A program made the position numbers and the translations under genes. A stretch of 64,000 nt of DNA from Prevotella sp. (GTDB lineage: Bacteria > Bacteroidota > Bacteroidia > Bacteroidales > Dysgonomonadaceae). Under the pieces are notes generated by a model. It was not told where the DNA came from. It worked only from the letters and a program-made list of their open reading frames with translations, and made no database searches. How positions within the stretch are numbered: position 1 is the stretch's first letter; every line of letters begins with the position of its first letter. Where the stretch lies: contig JAITVV010000043.1 of assembly GCA_031285625.1 (NCBI GenBank), positions 62,001-126,000 on the forward strand. The letters run 5' to 3'. This document shows, in pieces, positions 7,736 to 15,828 of this stretch.

Positions 7736-8896
7736 ATGAATATAGTACCCGCTGACCGCCTGAATATAGTAAGCGAATATTACTTCTCAAAAAAACTCAG
7801 GGAAGTTGCTGAAATGAATGCAGCAGGAAAGAATGTTATTAGTCTTGGAGTTGGAAGTCCCGACCTCCCACCCTCTGAAGAAACGACCAAAGCTTTTTGT
7901 GAATCTGTTGTAAAAAGTAACGTACACGGATATCAGCCGCATGTAGGTATACCCGAACTACGCAAAGCCTTTGCCGATTGGTATAAAAGGACATATAATG
8001 TTGTATTAGATCCTGCAAAAGAGATACAACCATTGATCGGTTCAAAAGAAGGGATTCTACATATTTCCCTTGCTTTTCTAAATCCGGGCGATAGCGTATT
8101 AGTGCCCAATCCGGGTTATCCGACTTATAGTTCTGTCAGCAAACTTGTAGGAGCCAATATACAGACTTACGACCTAGATGAAAATAATAACTGGCAACCC
8201 GATTTCGATGCATTGGAAAAGATGGATCTGTCTAATGTGAAGCTTATGTGGATTAACTATCCGAATATGCCAACAGGAGCGAATGCTACAATAGAATTAT
8301 TTGAAAAAATAGTTGCATTCGGTAAAAAACATAATATTGTGATAGCTCATGACAACCCGTACAGTCTTATTCTGAATGAGAATCCACTTAGCATTCTCCA
8401 GGTGGAAGGAGCCAAAGATATCTGTATCGAATTAAATTCGATGAGCAAATCACACAATATGCCGGGATGGCGTATCGGGATGGTAGCATCGAATGCACAA
8501 TTTATACAATGGATACTAAAAGTGCTCAGCAATATAGAAAGTGGAATACTAAAACCAATGCAGCTAGCTGCTGTAGCCGCACTAAACAACTCGCAAGAAT
8601 GGCATAAAGAAAACAACATCAGATTATATGCCAACCGCCGCCGGTTTGCAGAAGAAATAATGAGTGAATTAGGCTGTACTTTCGACAAAAATCAATCCGG
8701 AATGTTCCTTTGGGGTAGGATACCCGATAAATATAAAGGTAGCGAAGAGCTGGCTGATAAAATATTATATGATGCAAAAGTATTCCTTACTCCGGGTTTC
8801 ATTTTTGGAGGCAAAGGGGAAAGGTATATACGTATTTCCTTATGTTGCAGTGAAGAGATGTTGAGAGATGCATTGGAAAGAATTAAGAAAATGTAA
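7736..8896 (+). CDS. PLP-dependent class I aminotransferase (aromatic pathway)
   Basis: Fold-type I aminotransferase of 386 residues. Lys238 in SMSKSHNMPGWRIG is the PLP Schiff-base lysine. NYPNMPTG is the N-P-x-G region that contacts the cofactor and substrate, DNPYS holds the pyridine-nitrogen Asp and the Tyr that contacts the PLP oxygen, and RISLCCSEE near the C-terminus carries the carboxylate-binding Arg. Placed between pheA and DAHP synthase, it is best explained as the step from phenylpyruvate (and hydroxyphenylpyruvate) to Phe/Tyr, or prephenate to arogenate. Sequence alone does not exclude aspartate or LL-diaminopimelate aminotransferase. The gap from pheA is 58 bases, without a terminator. 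Confidence 0.85.
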   Translation: MNIVPADRLNIVSEYYFSKKLREVAEMNAAGKNVISLGVGSPDLPPSEETTKAFCESVVKSNVHGYQPHVGIPELRKAFADWYKRTYNVVLDPAKEIQPLIGSKEGILHISLAFLNPGDSVLVPNPGYPTYSSVSKLVGANIQTYDLDENNNWQPDFDALEKMDLSNVKLMWINYPNMPTGANATIELFEKIVAFGKKHNIVIAHDNPYSLILNENPLSILQVEGAKDICIELNSMSKSHNMPGWRIGMVASNAQFIQWILKVLSNIESGILKPMQLAAVAALNNSQEWHKENNIRLYANRRRFAEEIMSELGCTFDKNQSGMFLWGRIPDKYKGSEELADKILYDAKVFLTPGFIFGGKGERYIRISLCCSEEMLRDALERIKKM

Positions 8897-8958
8897 ATTA
8901 TCTATTATAGGGTAATAAGTTATAAGTAAAAAGGTAACAGATAAAAACAGAGGAAAAG

Positions 8959-8985
8959 TTGTCACTTTTGTCACCTTTGTCACTT
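8959..8985 (+). repeat. three 9-base tandem units containing TGTCAC
   Basis: Three adjacent units read GTTGTCACT, TTTGTCACC and TTTGTCACT, just upstream of the GNAT gene. A related stretch with the same GTCACTTTTGT core lies on the minus strand at about 36435-36453. Function unknown; a dispersed intergenic repeat or a protein site are both possible. Confidence 0.5.
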
Positions 8986-9000
8986 TTTAGTAAAATATAG

Positions 9001-9564
9001 ATGAAGTTTAAGCCAAGACATATTAAACTAAAGAACAACAAAACCGTTGAAATAAGGGAAGCTGTTATTGATGATGCACAAGGGCTTATAGATGCCGCTA
9101 AAAAGTATTTGAGAGACAGTGACTACCTGCTATCTTATGAGGAAGAATTCACCAATAGCCTTGAAGAGGAAGTCTCTTGGATAGGATCAATGGCTAATGA
9201 CAATAGCCTGTTGTTAGTCGCTGTCTATGAAGGTGAGATTTTATCCACATTCAGCCTGCACAGCAGACAACTGAAAAAGATAAAACATACTGCAGAAATA
9301 GCTATCGCTATATTAAAAGAATGGCAAGGTCTAGGTTTAGGATTTGCATTGTTCAATTCAGCTATTACATGGTGCAAGGAAAATACTTCACTCGAAATCT
9401 TATATCTTGACGTTTTTGCCGAAAATACAAATGCATATCATCTTTATAAGAAAATAGGATTTACAGAAGATGGCAGAAGAAAAAATTATTACAAGACCAA
9501 ATCAGATAAATATATAGACAATATAATGATGTCACTAAATATAAATCAAATAAACATTAAATAA
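9001..9564 (+). CDS. GNAT family N-acetyltransferase
   Basis: A 187-residue GCN5-related acyltransferase. The core (about residues 15-175) shows the beta4 strand TAEIAIAILKEWQGLGLGFALF, where the Q-G-L-G-L-G stretch matches the acetyl-CoA pyrophosphate loop (R/Q-x-x-G-x-G/A), followed by LDVFAENTNAYHLYKKIGF, the typical C-terminal motif of Rim-like acetyltransferases. The substrate cannot be predicted. It is inserted in the aromatic operon, 104 bases after the aminotransferase and only two bases before the DAHP synthase gene, so translation is likely coupled to the latter. It may act on an amino acid or amine, or be a passenger. Confidence 0.85.
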   Translation: MKFKPRHIKLKNNKTVEIREAVIDDAQGLIDAAKKYLRDSDYLLSYEEEFTNSLEEEVSWIGSMANDNSLLLVAVYEGEILSTFSLHSRQLKKIKHTAEIAIAILKEWQGLGLGFALFNSAITWCKENTSLEILYLDVFAENTNAYHLYKKIGFTEDGRRKNYYKTKSDKYIDNIMMSLNINQINIK

Positions 9565-9566
9565 AT

Positions 9567-10628
9567 ATGAAACTAGAATCTATTTTACTTCCCGGGGTTG
9601 ACCCGAAACGTCCCTTAGTGATAGCCGGCCCTTGTAGCGCCGAAACAGAAGAACAAGTGATGAACACTGCCAGACAACTGGCTGCCGATGGCATTAAAAT
9701 CCTTCGTGCCGGAATATGGAAACCCCGGACAAAGCCAGGTGGTTTCGAAGGTGTTGGTAGCGAGGGACTTGCATGGCTCAAAAAAGTGAAACAAGAAACA
9801 GGTATGTATGTATCTACCGAGGTTGCCACTCAGAAGCATGTTTACGAAGCACTTAAATATGGTATCGATATGCTCTGGATAGGCGCACGCACCACAGCAA
9901 ACCCTTTTGCCGTACAGGAAATCGCAGAAGCTTTGCAAGGTGTTGACATCCCTGTATTGGTTAAGAACCCTGTCAATCCCGATCTTGAACTTTGGATCGG
10001 AGCGCTTGAACGACTTAGCAATGTGGGACTTACTAAAATAGGTGCTATACACCGCGGATTCAGTTCATATGATAAAAAGATATACAGGAACCTGCCCCAG
10101 TGGCATATACCAATCGAATTGCAGCGCCGTTTCCCGGACCTGCCGATTATCTGTGACCCAAGCCATATCGGGGGAAAACGTGACCTCATACAACCTTTGT
10201 CTCAACAAGCAATGGACCTGAACTATGATGGACTGATTATAGAAACACATTGCGACCCTGAGAACGCCTGGAGTGACGCGGCACAGCAGGTAACACCTGT
10301 CAGACTGAAAGAAATACTGGCTTCATTAATTATCAGAGACGGAAAGCAATCCACTGAAGACCTTTCTGACCTTCGCCGACAGATTGACGAACTTGACGAT
10401 CAATTACTCGAACTCTTAGCCAAACGTATGCGTATTTCCTGTGAAATAGGTACTTTCAAGAAAGAACACAATATGACTGTAGTTCAGACTGACCGTTATG
10501 ACGAGATACTCAACAAACGTATAGCACAGGCTGAAGGGATGAAAATGAATCCGGATTTCATGCGTATTATACTTGAAGCAATCCACGAAGAATCTGTAAG
10601 ACAACAGGTAATTATATTGAACAAATAG
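9567..10628 (+). CDS. aroF: 3-deoxy-7-phosphoheptulonate synthase-chorismate mutase fusion
   Basis: Bifunctional cytoplasmic protein of 353 residues. The N-terminal part (about 1-260) is a type I-beta DAHP synthase, which joins erythrose 4-phosphate and phosphoenolpyruvate: IAGPCSAET, GIWKPRTKPGGFEG, WIGARTTANPFAVQE, KNPVNPDLELWIGA and CDPSHIGGKRD are all present. The C-terminal part (about 265-353) is an AroQ-type chorismate mutase with DLRRQIDELDDQLLELLAKRM and a final HEESVRQQ helix. The fusion is usual in Bacteroidota and lets the mutase act as sensor or partner of the synthase. It supplies both the first step of the shikimate route and prephenate for the upstream pheA. It is the last gene of the operon and is followed by a terminator. 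Confidence 0.95.
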   Translation: MKLESILLPGVDPKRPLVIAGPCSAETEEQVMNTARQLAADGIKILRAGIWKPRTKPGGFEGVGSEGLAWLKKVKQETGMYVSTEVATQKHVYEALKYGIDMLWIGARTTANPFAVQEIAEALQGVDIPVLVKNPVNPDLELWIGALERLSNVGLTKIGAIHRGFSSYDKKIYRNLPQWHIPIELQRRFPDLPIICDPSHIGGKRDLIQPLSQQAMDLNYDGLIIETHCDPENAWSDAAQQVTPVRLKEILASLIIRDGKQSTEDLSDLRRQIDELDDQLLELLAKRMRISCEIGTFKKEHNMTVVQTDRYDEILNKRIAQAEGMKMNPDFMRIILEAIHEESVRQQVIILNK

Positions 10629-10645
10629 TAATATATAATATCATT

Positions 10646-10685
10646 AAGGACTAAAGGATATTCAATTCTTTTAGTCCTTTTTTAT
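10646..10685 (+). terminator. terminator of the aromatic operon
   Basis: Stem AAGGACTAAA with TTTAGTCCTT (10 pairs), followed by a T-rich tract. It lies 18 bases after the aroF-type stop codon. Confidence 0.85.
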
Positions 10686-10717
10686 TCACTATATAATACT
10701 CGTTCTATAAAATTAGT

Positions 10718-10725
10718 TAACTTTG
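10718..10725 (+). promoter_or_regulatory. predicted -7 element of the metal efflux operon
   Basis: TAACTTTG is a full match to TAnnTTTG and ends only four bases before the ATG at 10730. The predicted transcription start falls on or next to the start codon, implying a leaderless or nearly leaderless mRNA. Confidence 0.5.
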
Positions 10726-10729
10726 CAAA

Positions 10730-11179
10730 ATGAGACTGAAACAGATAATCACTTTAACACTATTGATCTTTGCTAATATATTTCTATTAGCACACTCTGT
10801 TTTACCTCATTCGCACCATGACGGGGTTGTCTGTTTTTCACTCGAAGAATTAACACACCAACATCATTGTTCTGACCATCATGATGATGTAGGATGCTGT
10901 TGCGAACATGGTAAAAATGGCCATCATCATTCTAACACCGAAGATTGTGATTTAAAGGATATCGTACTCCGACAACAGGACAATACACATGAAGATATAT
11001 TGCCTTGTCCCAACTGCCTTTTATTAGCGTATACACTGTATTCGCTAAACGAATTCTATATAGAAGCTCCACAATTTGGAGAGCGCCTCCGACAAAAACC
11101 TTATTTAGAAAACTATATCCCTCCCTTCGTAGGCTCTGTAAAAAGTCTGCGTGCTCCTCCTGTATCTTATTTCAGTTAA
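10730..11179 (+). CDS. small His/Cys-rich exported protein at the head of a metal efflux operon
   Basis: A 149-residue protein with an N-terminal hydrophobic segment (about residues 5-22) that is a signal peptide or anchor. Residues about 27-85 are very rich in His, with clusters SHHD, THQHHCSDHHDD, CCCEHG and HHHS, and a CPNC pair follows near residue 97. These are plausible soft or borderline metal ligands. Proteins of this kind recur upstream of CusB/CzcB-like genes in Bacteroidota. Here the adaptor gene follows after 110 bases. A role as periplasmic metal sponge, chaperone or sensor is inferred from composition and position; I recognise no enzymatic domain. Confidence 0.75.
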   Translation: MRLKQIITLTLLIFANIFLLAHSVLPHSHHDGVVCFSLEELTHQHHCSDHHDDVGCCCEHGKNGHHHSNTEDCDLKDIVLRQQDNTHEDILPCPNCLLLAYTLYSLNEFYIEAPQFGERLRQKPYLENYIPPFVGSVKSLRAPPVSYFS

Positions 11180-11193
11180 ATATAAGCCATCAC

Positions 11194-11258
11194 TTTTAGT
11201 TGATAGCCGTTAGTCGTGAAAACGAAAGAAGCTAATAATTAACGGTCAATAGCTAAAA
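11194..11258 (+). repeat. imperfect inverted repeat between the His-rich gene and the adaptor gene
   Basis: A 19-base arm at 11194-11212 and its partner at 11240-11258 pair at 14 of 19 positions, and further G-U pairs are possible. There is no T-run, so this is not a convincing terminator; it could be an RNA processing hairpin. Confidence 0.4.
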
Positions 11259-11289
11259 GCTAACTTGTAACTATTTAAGGAATAAGATA

Positions 11290-12570
11290 ATGAAACAATA
11301 TATAATTTATATCGCTTGTCTGTTGGCGATACTATGGGGATGCAACTCTAAACAAAAAACAGACGATCATACTGGGCATAATCACACTGAAGAATCTAAT
11401 GCCGGACACGACCACTCAAAAGATGGGCATACTCATGCCGATGGCGAAGAATGTAGTCATAATCATGAACATGAAGCAGAGCATAACCATGCACCCGGTG
11501 AAACATGTGACCATGACCATTCGACTGAGAATGTATCAGCAGAACATGGCGATGAAATAATGTTCAACCCCGAGCAGGCTAAATCAGCAGGTTTGGAAAC
11601 GGTAACAGTTCAACCCTCTACATTTTATCAGGTAATAAAAACCAGCGGTCAGATATTATCTGCTCAGGGTGATGAGGTAACTATTTCGGCTACATCGAGT
11701 GGCATTGTATCTTTCAACAAGCCATCATTAAATGAAGGCTTAGCGGTAAAAGGCGGTGAATCTCTTTTAAGCATTTCTTCCCGGAATATTGTAGATGGTG
11801 ACCCTGCTGTTAGGGCTAAATCAACTTATGATATTGCCCAACGTGAATTTCAGCGTGCCGAATCATTAATAGGCGATAAGCTTATTGCTGAAAAGGAATA
11901 CAACGAGATTAAGCTGAATTATGAAAATGCTAAGGTCGCTTATCAGGCGATAGCACAACGTTCAACAGCCAGAGGTGTGGGTATATCAACGCCGATTACC
12001 GGATTCATTAAAACAAAGCTGGTAAATGAAGGGCAATATGTAGAAGTAGGCCAAGCTCTTATGACGGTTACCCAAAACCGGAAGTTACAGCTTCGGGCAG
12101 ATGTTTCAGAACGTTATTATAAAGATTTGGGGAATATCACTTCTGCAAATTTCAAAACTCCTTATGATAAAACAGTTTATACCCTTGCCAACCTCAATGG
12201 CAGACTTGTTTCTTATGGTAAATCGTCCAGTAACCAGGAATATTACATTCCGGTCAATTTTGAATTTGACAATATAGGGCAGGTTATATCGGGTTCGTAT
12301 GTCGAAATCTATCTGTTGGGGCAGTCACGTAATAATGTAATATCTATTCCGGTATCGTCTCTTGTGGAAGAACAGGGGCTTTATTTTGTCTATCTGCAGG
12401 TTCACGAAGATGCTTATAAAAAGCAGGAGGTAACTCCTGGCACGAGTGACGGCAGTAACATAGAGATTCTTTCCGGTCTGAAAAAGGGAGATAAGGTTGT
12501 AAGTAAAGGCACTTACCACGTTAAGCTTGCTTCGGCTTCGGCATCTATTCCCCATGCTCATGAACATTAA
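11290..12570 (+). CDS. RND efflux periplasmic adaptor lipoprotein (CusB/CzcB type)
   Basis: Membrane fusion protein of 426 residues linking the inner membrane pump to the outer membrane channel. It has a lipobox with Cys18 (LWGC). Residues about 25-85 form a His/Asp/Glu-rich arm with repeated HDH, HNH and TCDHDH motifs that likely bind metal and pass it to the pump. Barrel-sandwich and alpha-hairpin parts follow (about 110-250, with AKSTYDIAQREFQRAESL), then beta-barrel and membrane-proximal domains (NNVISIPVSSLVEEQGLYFVYL). The substrate (Cu/Ag or Zn/Co/Cd) is not decided by the sequence; the His-rich arm is seen in both groups. Confidence 0.9.
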   Translation: MKQYIIYIACLLAILWGCNSKQKTDDHTGHNHTEESNAGHDHSKDGHTHADGEECSHNHEHEAEHNHAPGETCDHDHSTENVSAEHGDEIMFNPEQAKSAGLETVTVQPSTFYQVIKTSGQILSAQGDEVTISATSSGIVSFNKPSLNEGLAVKGGESLLSISSRNIVDGDPAVRAKSTYDIAQREFQRAESLIGDKLIAEKEYNEIKLNYENAKVAYQAIAQRSTARGVGISTPITGFIKTKLVNEGQYVEVGQALMTVTQNRKLQLRADVSERYYKDLGNITSANFKTPYDKTVYTLANLNGRLVSYGKSSSNQEYYIPVNFEFDNIGQVISGSYVEIYLLGQSRNNVISIPVSSLVEEQGLYFVYLQVHEDAYKKQEVTPGTSDGSNIEILSGLKKGDKVVSKGTYHVKLASASASIPHAHEH

Positions 12571-12577
12571 GTTAATG

Positions 12578-12706
12578 TGCCAATATGCCAATTCGAAAAT
12601 TTGCCAATTGGAGCGAAGGCACAAAATTATAATTCACACTCGTTTACTTGTTTACCCGTCAACTTATATCAGACTTGTAACTTGTAACTCGTCAACTTGT
12701 AACTAA
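12578..12706 (+). repeat. short repeat clusters between the adaptor and pump genes
   Basis: TGCCAAT occurs at 12578, 12586 and 12602, and ACTTGTA at 12673, 12680 and 12695. The 12-base string AACTTGTAACTA also lies upstream of the adaptor gene (11262-11273). These look like remnants of small intergenic repeats; no gene is seen in this 139-base gap. Confidence 0.5.
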
Positions 12707-12709
12707 CTT

Positions 12710-15700
12710 ATGCTAAATAAAATAATACAATTTTCGCTAAACAATCGTCTGGTTGTTCTTATCGGGGCTGTGCTTCTTCTTATTGGAGGACTGTATACAG
12801 CCAGAAATATGGAGATAGATGTATTCCCCGACCTGAATGCGCCTACCGTTGTTATCATGACAGAGGCAAACGGCATGGCGCCGGAAGAAGTAGAACGCCT
12901 TGTATCTTTCCCTATCGAAACGGCTGTAAATGGTGCGACTGATGTGCGCCGTGTGCGTTCGTCTTCTACTACAGGTTTTTCTGTTGTATGGGTTGAATTC
13001 GATTGGGGAACAGATATTTATAAGGCTCGCCAGATAGTAACTGAGAAACTGGCTACACTAGGTGATGCCCTTCCCGGAAATATAGGGCAACCTACCTTAG
13101 GACCACAATCTTCTATCTTGGGAGAGATAATGATTATCGGTCTGACCTCTGATTCTACTTCACTGTTAGACTTGCGTACAATTGCAGACTGGACTATTCG
13201 CCCACGATTACTTTCTACTGGTGGAGTGGCACAAGTTACAGTTATTGGTGGTGATATCAAGGAGTATCAGATATTACTTGACCCGGGGAGAATGAAACAT
13301 TATGGGGTCTCTCTTGATGAGGTATTACAGGTAACCCGCAATATGAATCAGAATGCTTCAGGCGGTATCTTATATGAATATGGAAATGAATATATTGTAA
13401 GAGGTGTCTTGCAAAGTACGGATGTAAATGAAATAGGCAAGGCTGTTATCAAGAAGGCCGGAGAAAGCCCTATCTTAGTGAGTGATGTCGCTGATATTAA
13501 GATAGGAGCTAAAACGCCGGTATTGGGCGTTGCTTCGGAAAGGACTAAGCCTGCCGTTTTACTTACTGTAACCAAGCAACCGAATACCAATACAATTGAA
13601 CTGACCGATAAGTTGGATACATCTATTGCCGATTTACAGAAAAGCCTTCCCTCTGATGTGAAGGTTACTACTGATATTTTCCGTCAGGAACGCTTTATCA
13701 ACAACTCCATTAATAATGTACAGAAGTCGTTGTACGAGGGGGCTATTTTTGTAGTTATTATCCTGTTCCTCTTCCTGATGAATGGGCGTACTACATTTAT
13801 ATCCTTGATGGCTCTGCCTCTATCTTTGCTGACTTCTATCCTTGCGCTCAAACTGATGGGACTAACCATCAATACAATGAGTCTGGGAGGAATGGCGATT
13901 GCAATAGGTTCACTGGTAGATGATGCCATTATCGATGTAGAGAATGTATTTAAACATTTAAGGGAAAACAGGCAAAAGCCTAAAGAAGAACAAAAAAGTG
14001 TACTTACTGTCGTATTTGAAGCTTCTAAAGAAGTGCGGATGCCAATACTGAACTCAACTCTGATTATCGTTACCAGCTTCATCCCTTTATTTTTCCTGAG
14101 TGGAATGGAGGGGCGTATGCTTGTTCCGCTGGGTATTGCTTTCATTGTGGCATTGTTTGCCTCTACAGTGGTGGCATTGACCGTAACTCCTGTCCTTTGT
14201 AGTTATCTCTTAGGTAAGAATAAGAAAGACAAGGAAGAAAAAGAGCCAGTCTTTGTTGTAAAACTAAAAACCGTATATGAGAAAAGCTTGCATTGGGCAT
14301 TGGAAAAGCAAAAGATTGTTCTGGGAATAACAGGGTTGCTTTTACTTTCAGCTATTATAATCTTCTTCACTTTTGGGCGTAACTTCCTGCCTCCTTTCAA
14401 TGAGGGCTCTTTTACGATTACGATAAATACATTGCCGGGAATATCTCTTGAGGAATCAGATAAAGTGGGGTCTATGGCCGAAAAAGCAATACTTAGCGTA
14501 CCTGAAATACAGACTGTAGGACGGAAAACCGGACGGGCCGAACTCGATGAACACTCTTTTGGAGTAAATACCTCGGAAATAGAGGCTCCGTTTATGTTAA
14601 AAGACCGTTCTCAGGAGGATATGCTAACCGAACTTAGGGAAAAACTGAATGCTATACCCGGTATAAGCGTTGAAATAGGTCAGCCTATATCGCACCGTAT
14701 AGACCATATGCTTTCAGGTACTAAGGCCAATATTGCCATTAAGTTATTCGGGCCGGATTTGAACAAACTGTATTCTTTAGGAAATGATATCAAATCGAAG
14801 ATAGAAAGTGTGGAAGGCGTTGCCGACCTGAATGTGGAACAACAAGTGGAACGCCCACAGTTAAAGATTGTTCCCAAACGGGAATTACTGGCTAAATATG
14901 GAATTACCTTACCTGAGTTTTCAGAATTTGTAACGACCATGCTTTCCGGAGAAGTTGTTTCTCAGGTGTATGATGCCGGGAAAAGCTTCGATCTGACATT
15001 GAAAGTGGACGATAATTATAAAGACCAAGCCGAAAAAATCAGGAATCTGATGATAGATGCTAATGGCCTGAAGATTCCTTTTGCCTATGTGGCGGATATC
15101 ACCTCTTCTACAGGCCCGAATACAGTGAACAGGGAAAATGCCCAACGTAAAATTGTAGTATCGGCAAATGTTGCCGGAAGGGATTTGCGCAGCGTAGTAA
15201 ATGATATTCAGAAAAGTGTAGATGAGAATATTCAATTACCGGAAGGATATCATATTGAATATGGAGGCCAGTTTGAGAGTGAACAAGCTGCATCACGTAC
15301 AATTATGATAGCTTCTGTCTTCGCTATTCTGATTATATTCCTGTTATTATTCAATCAGTTCAGGAATATAACACAGTCAGCCGTTATCCTTCTGAATCTG
15401 CCTCTGGCACTGATTGGTGGGGTATATGCTATACTATTTACCTCCGGTGAAATCAGTATTCCTGCCGTTATCGGGTTTATTGCCCTGTTTGGTATTGCCA
15501 CACGCAACGGTATCCTGTTGATGGCTCACTATAATGACTTGGGACATAGGGGGTATTCTGTGAATAAGAGTATTTTGCAAGGGTCTTTAGACCGGTTGAA
15601 TCCGATATTGATGACTGCCTTGTCTTCAGGCTTGGCGCTGATTCCATTGGCTGTTCAGGGAGGTCTTCCCGGAAATGAGATTCAAAGCCCGATGGCGAAG

Positions 15701-15814
15701 GTTATTCTGGGTGGATTACTCACTTCTACATTACTAAATATGTATATTGTACCCATTATATACAGAATGTTGAAGAAAAGGGAACCTGCTGTAAAAGAAG
15801 AGATTGTTAAATAA
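12710..15814 (+). CDS. heavy-metal RND efflux pump (CusA/CzcA family)
   Basis: Proton-driven inner membrane pump of 1034 residues with the usual 12-helix, two-porter-domain layout: first helix at about residues 12-30, large periplasmic loops at about 40-330 and 560-860. The TM4 stretch AIAIGSLVDDAIIDVENV has Asp404/Asp405 and Glu411 in place for proton relay. The first Asp of the CzcA pattern (I-D-F-G) is Ala-Ile-Gly here, as in the monovalent-cation CusA branch, so copper/silver is slightly favoured. The methionine triad of CusA could not be mapped with certainty. The gene follows the adaptor and is followed after 14 bases by the channel gene. Confidence 0.92.
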   Translation: MLNKIIQFSLNNRLVVLIGAVLLLIGGLYTARNMEIDVFPDLNAPTVVIMTEANGMAPEEVERLVSFPIETAVNGATDVRRVRSSSTTGFSVVWVEFDWGTDIYKARQIVTEKLATLGDALPGNIGQPTLGPQSSILGEIMIIGLTSDSTSLLDLRTIADWTIRPRLLSTGGVAQVTVIGGDIKEYQILLDPGRMKHYGVSLDEVLQVTRNMNQNASGGILYEYGNEYIVRGVLQSTDVNEIGKAVIKKAGESPILVSDVADIKIGAKTPVLGVASERTKPAVLLTVTKQPNTNTIELTDKLDTSIADLQKSLPSDVKVTTDIFRQERFINNSINNVQKSLYEGAIFVVIILFLFLMNGRTTFISLMALPLSLLTSILALKLMGLTINTMSLGGMAIAIGSLVDDAIIDVENVFKHLRENRQKPKEEQKSVLTVVFEASKEVRMPILNSTLIIVTSFIPLFFLSGMEGRMLVPLGIAFIVALFASTVVALTVTPVLCSYLLGKNKKDKEEKEPVFVVKLKTVYEKSLHWALEKQKIVLGITGLLLLSAIIIFFTFGRNFLPPFNEGSFTITINTLPGISLEESDKVGSMAEKAILSVPEIQTVGRKTGRAELDEHSFGVNTSEIEAPFMLKDRSQEDMLTELREKLNAIPGISVEIGQPISHRIDHMLSGTKANIAIKLFGPDLNKLYSLGNDIKSKIESVEGVADLNVEQQVERPQLKIVPKRELLAKYGITLPEFSEFVTTMLSGEVVSQVYDAGKSFDLTLKVDDNYKDQAEKIRNLMIDANGLKIPFAYVADITSSTGPNTVNRENAQRKIVVSANVAGRDLRSVVNDIQKSVDENIQLPEGYHIEYGGQFESEQAASRTIMIASVFAILIIFLLLFNQFRNITQSAVILLNLPLALIGGVYAILFTSGEISIPAVIGFIALFGIATRNGILLMAHYNDLGHRGYSVNKSILQGSLDRLNPILMTALSSGLALIPLAVQGGLPGNEIQSPMAKVILGGLLTSTLLNMYIVPIIYRMLKKREPAVKEEIVK

Positions 15815-15828
15815 ATAAGCTATAGTTT

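Noticed and set aside
13684-14145. 153-codon frame antisense to the RND pump
   Set aside because: It mirrors the codons of a highly conserved pump gene and lacks a promoter or family match.
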